Notes under the pieces: model-generated | The model's input: only the letters and a program-made list of their open reading frames with translations | The model's database searches: none | What the model was told of the DNA's origin: nothing | NCBI RefSeq assembly: GCF_044891285.1 | Contig: NZ_JAUIYO010000003.1 | Location: forward strand, 1 to 64,000 | From: Pseudobacillus lumedeiriae | GTDB taxonomy: Bacteria; Bacillota; Bacilli; Bacillales; Domibacillaceae | Length of the DNA: 64,000 nucleotides | Direction of reading: 5' to 3' | Part shown: one piece after another, positions 8,207-17,505 of the stretch | How the letters are laid out: each line of letters opens with the position of its first letter | How positions within the stretch are numbered: position 1 is the stretch's first letter | Program-made: the position numbers and the translations under genes

Positions 8207-9607
8207 ATGCCACGTGTAGATGATACAAGCAGTGTAGAGATGACACTGCAGACTCTGTTGAAGATTCTCGACCATTCTTTAGATGAAATTTTTGTACTTG
8301 ACGGCGAACAGCGGATTCTCTATGTCAACAAAGCATGTGAGCGCCATTACGGCTTGAAACCCGAAGAGGTCATTGGTAAATACAACGTTGATCTATTTGA
8401 GAAAGGCTACTGGAAACCGTCTATTGTACCGGAAGTATACAAGAGGAAAAAACCTTGTTATATAAAGCAGCAGACGTATATCGGCGCGGAACTGATGACG
8501 TCGGCGATCCCAATTTTGAATGAGGAAGGAGAGATAGAGCTTGTCGTTACAACATCGACGGAATTAAAAACGTATAAAATGGGAAAAGCCAATAAAGATG
8601 ACACTGAGTCAAATTCCACTCATTCAAAAACCGAAGCAGATCGGATGATTACTAACAGCGGAAAAATCAGACAAATCCTTGCGTTCTGCGAAAAAGTAGC
8701 GCCAACGGATTCAACCGTTTTAATTCAAGGAGAATCAGGAACAGGAAAAGGGGTACTCGCCCATTTTATCCACAAGATCAGTAAACGGAAAAACAATCCG
8801 TTCCTGACAATTAATTGTGCAGCCATTCCCGAAGAACTGCTTGAATCGGAACTGTTCGGCTATGCCAAAGGTGCGTTTACCGGCGCCAGCAAATCAGGAA
8901 AACCCGGCCTGATTGAAGTAGCTGATGGCGGCACTTTGTTTCTAGATGAAATTGGTGAAATGCCGCTTGCTCTGCAGGCTAAACTTTTGCAGGTCATTCA
9001 GGATAAGCAGTTCATTCCCATAGGGGGAAGCGAAATAAAAAAAGTCGACATTCGTATTATCGCTGCGACTAATCAGAATTTAATAGATATGGTGAGCGCC
9101 AAAAGATTCCGGGAAGATTTATTTTATCGACTCAACGTCATCGACATTCATCTGCCGCCATTACGAGAGCGAAAAGAAGACGTCATTCCGCTTACGTACA
9201 ATTTTCTAAATAAATTTAATGAAAAATATCACGAAAACAAAGTCATTTCAGAGGAATGCTTAAACATATTGATTCACTATCCGTGGCCAGGCAATGTACG
9301 CCAGCTCGAAAATTTGGTTGAGCGTCTCGTCGTTATCAGCGATTCTATTATCCAAGTGACCGATCTGCCAGATATGATCACTGAAAACGCAGGGACTGTT
9401 ACACAGCTTGCTCTTCCCCATTCACTGGATCAAGCACTTGAAGAAACAAAACGGACCTTAATCAGAAGATCCTATCAAACATATAAATCATCGAGAAAAG
9501 TCGCTAACGACTTAAGTATCAGTCAGACCAAAGCATCAAAGCTCATCCGGGAGTATTGCAGTGATTTAATTAATAAAAACAGCAGTGATCGTCCCAGCAG
9601 ACAGTAA
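8207..9607 (+). CDS. sigma-54-dependent activator with PAS sensor domain
   Basis: A 466-residue enhancer-binding protein. Residues about 12-125 form a PAS sensor, about 145-385 the AAA+ domain, and the C terminus a TyrR/Fis-type helix-turn-helix with SSRKVANDLSISQTKASK. Walker A is GESGTGKG (175-182), the sigma-54 contact loop GAFTGA is at 222-227, and Walker B is LFLDEI near 244. The ATG at 8207 is 8 bases from GAGG; the nearby ATG at 8202 is out of frame. It is divergent from the Rieske operon, whose promoter is sigma-54 type, so it should activate that operon, with carnitine or a derivative sensed by the PAS domain. Confidence 0.92.
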   Translation: MPRVDDTSSVEMTLQTLLKILDHSLDEIFVLDGEQRILYVNKACERHYGLKPEEVIGKYNVDLFEKGYWKPSIVPEVYKRKKPCYIKQQTYIGAELMTSAIPILNEEGEIELVVTTSTELKTYKMGKANKDDTESNSTHSKTEADRMITNSGKIRQILAFCEKVAPTDSTVLIQGESGTGKGVLAHFIHKISKRKNNPFLTINCAAIPEELLESELFGYAKGAFTGASKSGKPGLIEVADGGTLFLDEIGEMPLALQAKLLQVIQDKQFIPIGGSEIKKVDIRIIAATNQNLIDMVSAKRFREDLFYRLNVIDIHLPPLRERKEDVIPLTYNFLNKFNEKYHENKVISEECLNILIHYPWPGNVRQLENLVERLVVISDSIIQVTDLPDMITENAGTVTQLALPHSLDQALEETKRTLIRRSYQTYKSSRKVANDLSISQTKASKLIREYCSDLINKNSSDRPSRQ

Positions 9608-9633
9608 CCCCTCTTACTTAACGAACAACAGAC

Positions 9634-9674
9634 AGAAAACAAGCCTTTTCCAATTCGGAAAAGGCTTGTTTTCT
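9634..9674. terminator. bidirectional terminator between the activator and yitT-like genes
   Basis: An 18-bp perfect stem with a 5-nt loop (9652-9656) and T-rich flanks on both strands lies between two convergent genes. Confidence 0.9.
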
Positions 9675-10485
9675 ATAATGTCCGATGAAACGAACCAACG
9701 ACTTCCACGGTCTGCGTGACGTTCACAAACGCACTAGGGTCTGCTTCTTGTATCATTTTTTTCACATCTGTGAGCTGGTAGCGCGTAATGACGGTAAGGA
9801 GTACAGCCCGGCCTTCGCCTGTATAGGCTCCTTCGCCGTTCATTTGTGTAACGCCGCGATACACATTCGCCAGAAGTTTTTCTTTCACTTCTTCCCCTTT
9901 GGCGGTAATAATCATCAGCGTCAGCTTCACATGGCTTGTATGGACCATATCAACTACTTTTCCTGTCGCATAAATAGCGACCATCGTATTCAGCGCAGCA
10001 TCCCAGTTGAAAATAAAGCCAGATGCCAGCACAACCCCTCCGTTCATCACTGTTAAAACCGTTCCAAGCGGAAAGTCTTTTTTCTTCGTGAGAAGCATCG
10101 CAATAATATCAAACCCGCCTGATGAGCCGGAAGCCCGGAATACGAGACCAACACCGAGTCCTGTGATTACTCCCCCAAACAATGCGGATAAAATGGGCTC
10201 CGTTGATACTTCGACGATTGGAATAACATACAAACTAACTGAAACCGCTAAAACTGATACTATCGTGTAGCAAATAAAGCGCTTTCCAAGTTTAATAAAG
10301 CCAATAATCAAAAGCGGCAAATTCAGCAGCAAGTTCACCACACCCGTATTCAAAGGGGTGATCAATCCAAACATAATGGCGATGCCACTTAGTCCGCTGC
10401 TCAGCACCTCATGTGGAATTAAAAAAAAGTTATAAGCTACTCCTACTAAAAATGAGCCAAATAAAATAACAAAAATGTTCTGCAT
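9673..10485 (-). CDS. YitT-family membrane protein (DUF161/DUF2179)
   Basis: A 270-residue protein with about five to six N-terminal transmembrane helices (DUF161; SGLSGIAIMFG and GSSGGFDIIAMLL are typical glycine-rich segments). A soluble C-terminal DUF2179 domain of about 80 residues contains YTGEGRAVLLTVITR. The start is the ATG at 10485 behind AAGGGG; the longer open frame to 10617 has no ribosome site and lengthens the protein beyond family size. YitT proteins are widespread in Bacillus, usually in several copies. A transport role is suspected, but the substrate is unknown. Confidence 0.85.
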   Translation of the reverse strand: MQNIFVILFGSFLVGVAYNFFLIPHEVLSSGLSGIAIMFGLITPLNTGVVNLLLNLPLLIIGFIKLGKRFICYTIVSVLAVSVSLYVIPIVEVSTEPILSALFGGVITGLGVGLVFRASGSSGGFDIIAMLLTKKKDFPLGTVLTVMNGGVVLASGFIFNWDAALNTMVAIYATGKVVDMVHTSHVKLTLMIITAKGEEVKEKLLANVYRGVTQMNGEGAYTGEGRAVLLTVITRYQLTDVKKMIQEADPSAFVNVTQTVEVVGSFHRTL

Positions 10486-10845
10486 CCCACATCCCCTTCT
10501 TTCATCCACTATTTGGTGAACTTTATTATAAGTGAAGAATTGGGAATTTCTGAGATGATAGTTTTTTCTGAAATAGCTGACAGATGTCGCTAACCGTCTG
10601 ACTTTTTCTTTTTTCAATATAAAAAATCTGATCCGTATCTGTTATATTTTTGCATGCATTGATCGAACCGGTCCAGATTCCCTATTCCTGAAGACATACA
10701 CCCTCTTCTTTACTTATTTGTTTATGTTGAACTGCCACAATAAGATTCAAGTGAGATCAGTCACTTAGCTTGTCCAGACATGTTTTCATAAATAGACGAA
10801 TACCTTAAATTAAAATACAGCTTTCTTAACAGGAGGTATCCGCTT
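10486..10845. other. intergenic region without recognised gene
   Basis: These 360 bp separate two divergent genes and should hold both promoters. Apart from the AGGAGGT ribosome site of the downstream gene, no convincing -35/-10 pair, repeat or hairpin was found. Confidence 0.5.
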
Positions 10846-11637
10846 ATGGCAGACATGTTCGTCAGCCGCTCGTTAGAAGAAATCCGCTTCTGGTCAAGAA
10901 TTATGAAAGAGCATGCATTATTTTTAAGCTTAGGTTTTAGCTATACTGACAAACAACTCATTGAAGAAGCGCAGCACTTTATTGCTTTGTTTGAACGAAT
11001 TGAAGAGCAGCTGAGCCAATACTCCAACAACTCTGATCCTCAGCAAATTAGAGCGTTTAATACGCATGTCTGCCAGGCTGCTACAGCGATCTGGGCGTAT
11101 AAAAGAAAAGTCCTTGGGCTTACACTGCAATGTAAAATCAGATCAAACAACTTTCCTCTCTTAGTCGATCACATCAGCCGAGAGGCCGCTTATTTCGCCA
11201 ACCGCCTGCAAGATTTAAATGAAGGGAAGCTCAAGCCGCTTCCTGAAGCCATTATTAAAGAGAATGTGTTCTTTCTTAGAATCATGGCCGATCACGCTAA
11301 ATTCATCGGTCACTTGCTCGACCCGTCAGAAAGAAAACTCGTCGACCAAGCACGGGAATTCAGCCATGACTTTGACCAATTACTCTTCCAGGCGGTTGAT
11401 CTCGATTCAATGAGACCGCAATCAGAAACCGTGCCGATGCTCGATCAGTTTCTAGATCAAAACCGTGTATCCGTCGCTTCTTTGAGAGATTTCAAGAAAG
11501 CCGCGAGAGATTTGATTGAAGCCTGCAAAATTAAAAGTAACATTCACCCATTGCTTGCCGATCATACTTTCCGCGAAGCTGAACGCTTCCTGCATATTAT
11601 TGATCAATTCGAAGCAAGTTTGACCGCAAAATCATAA
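10846..11637 (+). CDS. DUF2935 protein, duplicated helical metal-binding-like domain
   Basis: A 263-residue soluble, mostly helical protein made of two similar halves. The pattern EIRFWSRIMKEHALFL near residue 11 recurs as ENVFFLRIMADHAKFI near 139, and DHISREAAYF near 107 recurs as DHTFREAERF near 236. The repeated H and E residues in helices suggest a ferritin- or hemerythrin-like metal site. The family is common in Bacillus and Clostridium. Its function is not established. AGGAGGT precedes the ATG. It appears monocistronic. Confidence 0.85.
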   Translation: MADMFVSRSLEEIRFWSRIMKEHALFLSLGFSYTDKQLIEEAQHFIALFERIEEQLSQYSNNSDPQQIRAFNTHVCQAATAIWAYKRKVLGLTLQCKIRSNNFPLLVDHISREAAYFANRLQDLNEGKLKPLPEAIIKENVFFLRIMADHAKFIGHLLDPSERKLVDQAREFSHDFDQLLFQAVDLDSMRPQSETVPMLDQFLDQNRVSVASLRDFKKAARDLIEACKIKSNIHPLLADHTFREAERFLHIIDQFEASLTAKS

Positions 11638-11643
11638 AGTGTG

Positions 11644-11697
11644 CATATGTTCGTGCTTCCCGCTCACAAACTAAAGGTGATCACTCGTGCACAAACT
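11644..11697 (+). repeat. degenerate CAYAAA repeat behind the DUF2935 gene
   Basis: CATATG (11644), CACAAA (11665) and CACAAA (11690) are spaced 21 and 25 bp, starting 7 bp after the stop codon. The units resemble those of the regular arrays at 13400 and 36732, so this is probably a decayed short copy. Confidence 0.45.
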
Positions 11698-11731
11698 CGA
11701 AAAACCAGCGCAAAATTTATGTACATTTAAA

Positions 11732-11773
11732 AAAGAAGGTATTCCAAAGTCATCATTTTGGGATACCTTCTTT
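11732..11773 (+). terminator. terminator downstream of DUF2935 gene
   Basis: A stem with arms of about 17 bp (AAAGAAGGTATTCC against GGGATACCTTCTTT, one wobble pair) is followed by a T-rich tract. Confidence 0.8.
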
Positions 11774-11852
11774 ATGTTATTCTTTGTTTTAGAATATGAC
11801 GGGCTATAATGATGATCCTAAACCCGATATTCACCTTTTCTGACCTGTGCTT

Positions 11853-12716
11853 TTATAAAGCATTTTTCTTCCTAAACGGAATCGCCTCCATCAACACTTC
11901 GATGCCCGCAGCGAAGATAAAGACAATCCATGCGTACTTCCAACTGATAGAAAAGCCGAGAATCAAGAATAGAGCAAAGGCAAAGATCCACAATGCACCA
12001 GAAATACTGCCGCGTATCATTTGATACTCTGGATCGTGATATTTCGCCATGTATTTCATCCATTCTTCATTTCGTTTACTCCGGTCTTTTTCTGTCAGAC
12101 CAAGAAACGTGTAAAGGCAAATAGACGGAATGGCGAACGGCAGCAAAGTGGCGATCCATTCTCCATTTCCAGTCGTTCCTTGAAAATACACAATACCTGA
12201 CGTAAATAAACCAAACAATAGTCCCCCCGTTGCCGCTGAGTAGCCGGCTGCCCGCATTGGTTTCATTCCAAATTGATACTGCGATTCTTGAGTGAGTCCT
12301 AAATAAACGAGTGCACTGATTGAAATAAGCACGAACGGAAATAGAGTAGAAATGGTGATATAGTACTCTTCCATTTGAAATTGGACGAGCAGTGCGGTAA
12401 TGATACCAAATAACAACATCCCCACGCTGATAACATAGCCAAACACATGCACTTTCGGGAGCGGCTTTTTATTATACATATGATCAATCACTTCGCACCT
12501 AGCTTTTACGCTAATATCCTCTGCTACTTTTGTTACATCTCCAAGTTCACTGATCGCTTTCTGAAAGGCTTCTTCCTCGTTCATTCCCGAATGAATCGAT
12601 TCTTGAATTCTTTCTTGCAGGTTCACTTCCACTTCTTCCTTTAATTCTTTTAACTGATCGGATTCGGGAAAATCGGCAAACACTTGCTCAATATATTGTT
12701 TCACCTGATTCTTCAT
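11853..12716 (-). CDS. HAAS-domain membrane protein, partner of PadR
   Basis: A 287-residue protein. Residues 1-70 form a cytoplasmic helical HAAS/DUF1700-type domain with MNEEEAFQKAISELGDV, followed by about six transmembrane helices. Such proteins are typically encoded directly after a PadR-type repressor, and the HAAS domain is thought to interact with PadR. Here the PadR gene ends 15 bp upstream on the same strand. No transport substrate is indicated. Confidence 0.8.
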   Translation of the reverse strand: MKNQVKQYIEQVFADFPESDQLKELKEEVEVNLQERIQESIHSGMNEEEAFQKAISELGDVTKVAEDISVKARCEVIDHMYNKKPLPKVHVFGYVISVGMLLFGIITALLVQFQMEEYYITISTLFPFVLISISALVYLGLTQESQYQFGMKPMRAAGYSAATGGLLFGLFTSGIVYFQGTTGNGEWIATLLPFAIPSICLYTFLGLTEKDRSKRNEEWMKYMAKYHDPEYQMIRGSISGALWIFAFALFLILGFSISWKYAWIVFIFAAGIEVLMEAIPFRKKNAL

Positions 12717-12731
12717 GATTTCACAACCTCT

Positions 12732-13058
12732 CTATAATAATTTATCGATCACGCTTTTCGTAAATTCCCAATCGTCACGGTTTCGTTGATAAAGAGTTTC
12801 ACCAGAGGAGGTAATGCTGTAATACTTTCTTCTGCCTCCCTGCGTTTCGCTTCCCCAGTAAGAAGTCACACACCCATCCTGCTCAAGCCTTCTAAAGCTT
12901 GAATAAAGTGTCGCCTCCTTTAATTCATACTGCCCCTCGCTTTTCTCGATAATTTTTTTATAAATTTCATATCCATAACTGTCCCCTTCCTTTAAAATTC
13001 CGAGAACAATCGTATCTGTATGGCCTCTAATTAAATCCGACGAAATCTTCGCACCCAT
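12732..13058 (-). CDS. PadR-family transcriptional repressor
   Basis: A 108-residue winged-helix protein with the PadR signature DTIVLGILKEGDSYGYEIYKKI cut here to GILKEGDSYGYEI, followed by LYSSFRRLEQDGCVTSYW (recognition and wing) and a short C-terminal helix. The ATG at 13058 sits 7 bases behind GGAGG; an upstream in-frame ATG has no ribosome site. It heads a two-gene operon with the HAAS membrane protein and probably represses its own promoter through the inverted repeat that overlaps the -35 box. Confidence 0.9.
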   Translation of the reverse strand: MGAKISSDLIRGHTDTIVLGILKEGDSYGYEIYKKIIEKSEGQYELKEATLYSSFRRLEQDGCVTSYWGSETQGGRRKYYSITSSGETLYQRNRDDWEFTKSVIDKLL

Positions 13059-13079
13059 ATACGTCCCTCCTACAACTAC

Positions 13080-13116
13080 ACTATACTTCATATTACTATG
13101 ACAGTCAAAGTAATAT
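13080..13116 (-). promoter_or_regulatory. sigma-A promoter and operator of the padR operon
   Basis: On the minus strand TTGACT (13103-13108) and TATAGT (13080-13085) are spaced by 17 bp. A perfect 8-bp inverted repeat ATATTACT/AGTAATAT (13090-13097 and 13109-13116) brackets the -35 box and enters the spacer, as expected for PadR autorepression. Confidence 0.75.
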
Positions 13117-13325
13117 TACAGGCATTATTTCTTTGCAGAAAAGTTCATTCTCGACTTTGCTGCATTAACAGTCTAGTTTGCATGAACCCTCAATCAAATA
13201 TTTACCGTCCTCCCCCGTCACTGTTTGGCTGGCCCGTAGACTACTTTTCTAGTTATACCATTCCACTGCTTTTGCTCTCTTTCTTTATTTTAACGGGCGA
13301 TACATGGCTGCAAGCAGTGGAACAC

Positions 13326-13374
13326 AAAAAAGCTTCCCATCGCCGATCAACCATCGGTTACAGGAAGCTTTTTT
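13326..13374. terminator. stem-loop terminator
   Basis: AAAAAAGCTTCC pairs with GGAAGCTTTTTT, with an inner CCGAT/ATCGG stem. It can work in either direction and probably ends transcripts from the MFS gene at 13522 after the repeat array. Confidence 0.7.
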
Positions 13375-13399
13375 AACTTGATATAAAAAATGGGCATGC

Positions 13400-13525
13400 T
13401 TTATACGTGGATTTTTACATTTTATGAGCGGCGATTACAACTTTATGAGCGGAAATCAAAACTTTCTGCACGCTCTCGTCCATTTTGTGCGCGTGATTCA
13501 TAAAAATATGCGCACCGCTCGTCAA
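13400..13525 (-). repeat. array of six 21-bp units (family CCGCTCATAAA)
   Basis: Units start at 13400, 13421, 13442, 13463, 13484 and 13505, each exactly 21 bp apart. Read on the plus strand the conserved part is TTTATGAGCGG, best kept in units 2 and 3; the other half of each unit varies. Read on the minus strand, the orientation of the upstream MFS gene, the conserved part is CCGCTCATAAA, the same motif as in the array at 36732. The array starts at the stop codon of the MFS gene. Confidence 0.85.
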
Positions 13526-14739
13526 TCCGTCACATATCCCTTTTTCCCAGCAGACATTCCGACTACAGAGATGAATGCTGATACTGCGGCAAGCATAACT
13601 AATGGAATCGTCCAGCTGTGGGTAAAGTCATGAAGCCAGCCCACGAAAACAGGACCGACAGATGCTAGGAGATAACCAAATGCCTGAGCCATTCCTGACA
13701 ACTGCGCTGCCTCTTGGACATTTTTTGTACGCAGGGTGTAGAACATCATCGATAGACTGAATGCTGAACCCGCCCCGATGCCGATGAAAATGATCCACAA
13801 CGGAAGAAGCAAGCCATCGTCTAGTAAAATACCAGCATATCCAGTGATGAACAGTGCAGACGTAATCACAGCCATTCCGCGCTGATCTTTCATTCGTCCG
13901 GCTAAGATCGGAACGATAAATGTAAACGGTAAAACAGCAAATTGCATAATGGAAAGCATCCAGCCAGCCGCATCCGCATCCAGCCCTTTTTGCTGCAAAA
14001 TATCCGGCAGCCACGTAATAACAACATAAAACATGAATGACTGTAACCCCATATATAGCGTGACGTGCCAAGCGAGGCGTGAACGCCATAGCCGCCCACT
14101 TTTTCTAGTTCCTGCTGCACCTGTACTTTGCTTTCGCTGATGCCGTAATTGCGGAAGCCACAAAATAACCGCGATCGCGGCCAATACGGCCCATACGCTG
14201 AGAGCGCCGGACCAGCCAAACCCGGCAATCGAGGAGAGCGGCACACTAATACCTGATGCTATCGCTCCGCATAAGTTCATTGACACGGAATACACGCCCG
14301 TCATGACACCGATGCGTTCTGCAAAATGCTGTTTGATGAAACCCGGCAGTAAGACATTCCCGATCGCAATAGCCAAACCAATCAGCACTGTGCCGGCAAA
14401 CAACGTGCTTACCCCCCCTGACGAACGAATCACTATCCCAGCGGCTAGAACGAGCAAAGAAACAAATAGCGTCAGTTCCATTCCGAAGCGGCGGGAAAGC
14501 CGTGGAGCAAACAGTGACAAGAAAGCGAAAGCAAGCAAAGGTACCGTTGTAATCGTACCAGCGATAGCATTAGATATCCCTAAACCGTCGCGGATTGCCG
14601 GCACTAACGGACCGACTGAAGTTAAAGGTGCTCTGAGATTTGCACCGATAAAAAGAATACCGATGACCAAAAGGGCCGTATGCCACCTTATTTTTGTTTT
14701 TGCTTGTTGGGACGATTCAATGACTTGCGGTTCTCCCAT
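13522..14739 (-). CDS. MFS transporter, CynX/NimT family
   Basis: A 405-residue transporter with 12 predicted helices and the CynX/NimT family opening GANLRAPLTSVGPLVPAIRDGLGIS cut here to NLRAPLTSVGPLVP. Family members include the cyanate transporter CynX and the 2-nitroimidazole exporter NimT; Bacillus relatives are uncharacterised. The start codon overlaps the GntR stop in a TAATG junction, so the pair is translationally coupled. Its substrate is probably the ligand of the FadR-type regulator. Confidence 0.87.
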   Translation of the reverse strand: MGEPQVIESSQQAKTKIRWHTALLVIGILFIGANLRAPLTSVGPLVPAIRDGLGISNAIAGTITTVPLLAFAFLSLFAPRLSRRFGMELTLFVSLLVLAAGIVIRSSGGVSTLFAGTVLIGLAIAIGNVLLPGFIKQHFAERIGVMTGVYSVSMNLCGAIASGISVPLSSIAGFGWSGALSVWAVLAAIAVILWLPQLRHQRKQSTGAAGTRKSGRLWRSRLAWHVTLYMGLQSFMFYVVITWLPDILQQKGLDADAAGWMLSIMQFAVLPFTFIVPILAGRMKDQRGMAVITSALFITGYAGILLDDGLLLPLWIIFIGIGAGSAFSLSMMFYTLRTKNVQEAAQLSGMAQAFGYLLASVGPVFVGWLHDFTHSWTIPLVMLAAVSAFISVVGMSAGKKGYVTD

Positions 14740-15434
14740 TATGATTCCTCCAAACTAGTAGTCAATACTTCTTTTAAATGCGCCATATATTCATTCACAG
14801 CTTCGGCTGCCTGCTCTTCGTTTTGCGTAACGATGCCGTCTACAAGCTTGCCATGAATGCGCTGATGGACATCCATATTAGGAGCCAGTTCAACGAGATT
14901 ACGAACAGAAGAATGCAATGCATCCGTCATGTGATGATATAAATCGATCAACAAACGATTGTGAGCTGCATTTGCAACCGCCTGATGCAGACGGATATCC
15001 GCTTCGGCATAAGCCCGGTTATCTTGATCTCGGCTCGCCTGAAGACAAGCTTCCATATGCATGCGCAGCTGCCGGACATCTTCTTCACTCCGGCGGACCG
15101 CCGCTAACCGTGCAGCTTCCCGTTCAAGCGCATGCCTGACTTCTAATGTTTCCAGTAAATCCGACTTATACAGCCGGCGTTCAATGACCGCTCCGAGAAT
15201 GCTAGATGAACAAACGCTGGTTCCACTCCCCTGCCTCGTCTGCAAAAGTCCGCTATGGACAAGAGCGCGCACCGCTTCCCGAAGCGTATTGCGGCTCACA
15301 CCAAACTGTTCCATCAACTCCATTTCCGGCGGCAGCCTAGTACCGACTTCCCAAACGCCAGATTCGATTAACTCTTCCATCTGTAAAACAACCTGATCCA
15401 CAAGCGAAACTCGATTCGCTTTTTCAATCTTCAT
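14739..15434 (-). CDS. GntR-family regulator, FadR subfamily
   Basis: A 231-residue regulator. The N-terminal winged helix (about 10-75) contains LPPEMELMEQFGVSRNTLREAV, cut here to EQFGVSRNTLREAV. The C-terminal FCD domain (about 90-220) carries histidines and aspartates typical of a metal-assisted ligand site (ADIRLHQAVANAAHN). The ATG at 15434 is 7 bases after GAGG; a GTG at 15440 is less well placed. It is the first gene of an operon with a CynX-type transporter and is probably autoregulated through the dyad just upstream. Confidence 0.88.
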   Translation of the reverse strand: MKIEKANRVSLVDQVVLQMEELIESGVWEVGTRLPPEMELMEQFGVSRNTLREAVRALVHSGLLQTRQGSGTSVCSSSILGAVIERRLYKSDLLETLEVRHALEREAARLAAVRRSEEDVRQLRMHMEACLQASRDQDNRAYAEADIRLHQAVANAAHNRLLIDLYHHMTDALHSSVRNLVELAPNMDVHQRIHGKLVDGIVTQNEEQAAEAVNEYMAHLKEVLTTSLEES

Positions 15435-15454
15435 TTCCACACCTCAAATTTGTA

Positions 15455-15471
15455 GGATGATTGGTTCATCC
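15455..15471. promoter_or_regulatory. candidate operator for the FadR-type regulator
   Basis: GGATGA and TCATCC form a perfect 6-bp dyad with a 5-bp spacer, 20 bp upstream of the regulator start. FadR-subfamily operators are short dyads of this type. Confidence 0.5.
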
Positions 15472-15715
15472 GAAAACTTATCATATGTAACATAAATTGT
15501 AAATAGCAAACAAGGCTCAAACACCAGATATTTCTTCTCAGTCTTTCAACCATTTTCATTCCCCGGCACTTACGATTGAGTAAGAGAACAGACAATAAAC
15601 AAAAACCATTATTATTTTTTTACAATAACATTCTTGCCATTAGTGATTCCAAATCAATCTTTCAGAAACCTATCAAAATATATTTACTAAAGAAAACAAA
15701 GTAAAAAAATAACTA

Positions 15716-15744
15716 TTGCAATATCAAAATTAATTAACTATAAT
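15716..15744 (+). promoter_or_regulatory. sigma-A promoter for the lysine riboswitch/lysP transcript
   Basis: TTGCAA (15716-15721) and TATAAT (15739-15744) are separated by exactly 17 bp and lie about 30 bp before the L-box aptamer. The preceding 240 bp (15472-15715) show nothing else recognisable. Confidence 0.8.
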
Positions 15745-15772
15745 TCTGATATCAATTGAATATTCCCATTCA

Positions 15773-15955
15773 CCGATGGGATAGAGGCTGCAGCTTATAA
15801 AAGTAGAACAGACGAGATTCAATGAAATTTATGACTCTGCTTGAAAGGATGGGCTGCCGAAGTGTGGATCAATCATTGTTTATCCACGCTGGGGATGTTT
15901 TCGAACAGGAACATCACTGTCACGTTATGTAACGTGGAGAACTATCTTCGGAAGG
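15773..15955 (+). promoter_or_regulatory. lysine riboswitch (L box)
   Basis: The conserved L-box blocks appear in order: GGGATAGAGG at the 5' side of P1, AAAGTAGA, CTTGAAAGGATGGGCTGCCGAAG, CTGGGGATG, ACTGTCAC with its pairing partner, and GTGGAGAACTATC closing P1. An intrinsic terminator follows directly, so lysine binding should cause premature termination. The controlled gene is a LysP-type permease, which agrees. Confidence 0.93.
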
Positions 15956-15972
15956 ATTAAACGGACTGATCA

Positions 15973-16009
15973 AACAGCCGTCGATCTTTTTCGACGGCTG
16001 TTTTTTTAT
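15973..16009 (+). terminator. riboswitch-controlled terminator upstream of lysP
   Basis: Perfect 12-bp stem (AACAGCCGTCGA/TCGACGGCTGTT), 6-nt loop and a run of T. It lies just after the L box and before the permease gene. Confidence 0.92.
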
Positions 16010-16051
16010 CTTTCCTTTCAGTCTTCCTTCCTAGAAAAGGAGTGTACAACA

Positions 16052-17494
16052 TTGGCGAATACATCAGCCCCAACCGAACTAAAAAGAACACTTAAAGCAC
16101 GTCACCTGGCGATGATCTCCCTCGGAGGCTCCATCGGAACAGGCATATTTTTAGCGAGCGGCGGAGCCATTCATACGGCTGGACCAGGAGGCGCATTGCT
16201 CGCGTATACAGCGATCGGGATCATGGTTTATTTCTTAATGACGAGTCTTGCGGAAATGGCTGCCTACATGCCGGTTGCAGGCTCATTCAAAGAGTATGCA
16301 ACAAAGTTTGTTGATCCGGCATTCGGCTTTGCTATCGGCTGGAATTACTGGTACAACTGGGCGATTACGATTGCTGCAGAACTTGCTGCAGTCGTACTGA
16401 TTATGAAGTTCTGGTTCCCTGAAAGCCCTTCTATTATTTGGAGCGCACTGGCCCTTGTCATTATGTTTGGCTTTAATTACATGTCAGTTAAAGGGTTTGG
16501 CGAAGCGGAGTTTTGGTTTGCCCTCATTAAAGTGGTCACAGTTATTATCTTTATTATTACTGGATTTTTAATGATTTTTGGAATTATGGGCGGGGAATCG
16601 ATCGGCTTTACAAACTTCACTATTGAAGATGCACCGTTCAATGGAGGATTCTTTACTATTTTGGGTGTCTTTATGGCTGCTGGTTTCTCTTTCCAAGGGA
16701 CGGAACTGCTCGGCGTAGCGGCTGGAGAAAGTGAAAATCCGGAAAAGGCCATTCCAAAAGCAATTAACTCTGTCTTCTGGCGTATCCTGCTGTTTTATAT
16801 TTTAGCGATTTTCGTGATCGGCCTGATCCTTCCATATACAGATGAACGTTTATTAAGCGACGCAGTTTCCGTCAGTCCATTCACACTCGTATTTGAACGA
16901 GCAGGATTTGCTTTTGCCGCCTCCGTTATGAATGCGATCATTTTAACCTCTGTATTATCCGCCGGCAACTCTGGCATGTACGCCTCCACTCGTATGCTCT
17001 GGGACTTAGCACGCGATGGAAAGGCACCAAAGTTCTTAGGTAAATTAGATAAAAGAGGCGTGCCGGTGAATGCCTTAATCGTCACAACGTTCATTGGCTG
17101 TTTTGCCTTTTTAACGACTTTCTTTGGAGATGGTGTTGTCTATGTCTGGCTGTTAAATGCTTCCGGGATGGCTGGATTCGTTACATGGCTCGGTATCGCC
17201 ATTAGCCATTACCGCTTCCGCAGAGCTTATGTTGCTCAAGGCGGCGATGTAAACGAACTTCCATACCAGGCAAAATGGTTTCCATTCGGTCCCTTATTAG
17301 CATTGATCCTATGTATTTTCGTTATTTTGGGACAAAACCTCCAAGCCTTTACAGGCGGTGGAATCGATTGGAATGGCGTGCTCGTTTCTTATATTGGCCT
17401 GCCTCTTTTCTTAATCACTTGGCTCATCTATAAAGTAAAATACAAAACAAAATTAATTCCATTGCAAGACTGTGATTTAAGAAGAAAACATTGA
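16052..17494 (+). CDS. lysP: lysine-specific permease
   Basis: A 480-residue APC-superfamily amino-acid permease with 12 predicted helices. GGSIGTGIFLASGGAIHTAGP in helix 1 is the family consensus (only GGSIGTGIFL quoted as core), and FQGTELLGVAAGESENPEKAIPKA follows helix 6. It starts at TTG 16052, 9 bases behind AAAAGGAG. The L-box riboswitch and terminator upstream identify the substrate as lysine with good confidence. No partner genes are cotranscribed. Confidence 0.93.
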   Translation: MANTSAPTELKRTLKARHLAMISLGGSIGTGIFLASGGAIHTAGPGGALLAYTAIGIMVYFLMTSLAEMAAYMPVAGSFKEYATKFVDPAFGFAIGWNYWYNWAITIAAELAAVVLIMKFWFPESPSIIWSALALVIMFGFNYMSVKGFGEAEFWFALIKVVTVIIFIITGFLMIFGIMGGESIGFTNFTIEDAPFNGGFFTILGVFMAAGFSFQGTELLGVAAGESENPEKAIPKAINSVFWRILLFYILAIFVIGLILPYTDERLLSDAVSVSPFTLVFERAGFAFAASVMNAIILTSVLSAGNSGMYASTRMLWDLARDGKAPKFLGKLDKRGVPVNALIVTTFIGCFAFLTTFFGDGVVYVWLLNASGMAGFVTWLGIAISHYRFRRAYVAQGGDVNELPYQAKWFPFGPLLALILCIFVILGQNLQAFTGGGIDWNGVLVSYIGLPLFLITWLIYKVKYKTKLIPLQDCDLRRKH

Positions 17495-17505
17495 TAAACA
17501 AAAAA

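Noticed and set aside
13098..13376. 92-codon plus-strand open frame
   Set aside because: It has no ribosome site, begins inside the padR operator region and reads through a perfect terminator stem. The peptide looks random.
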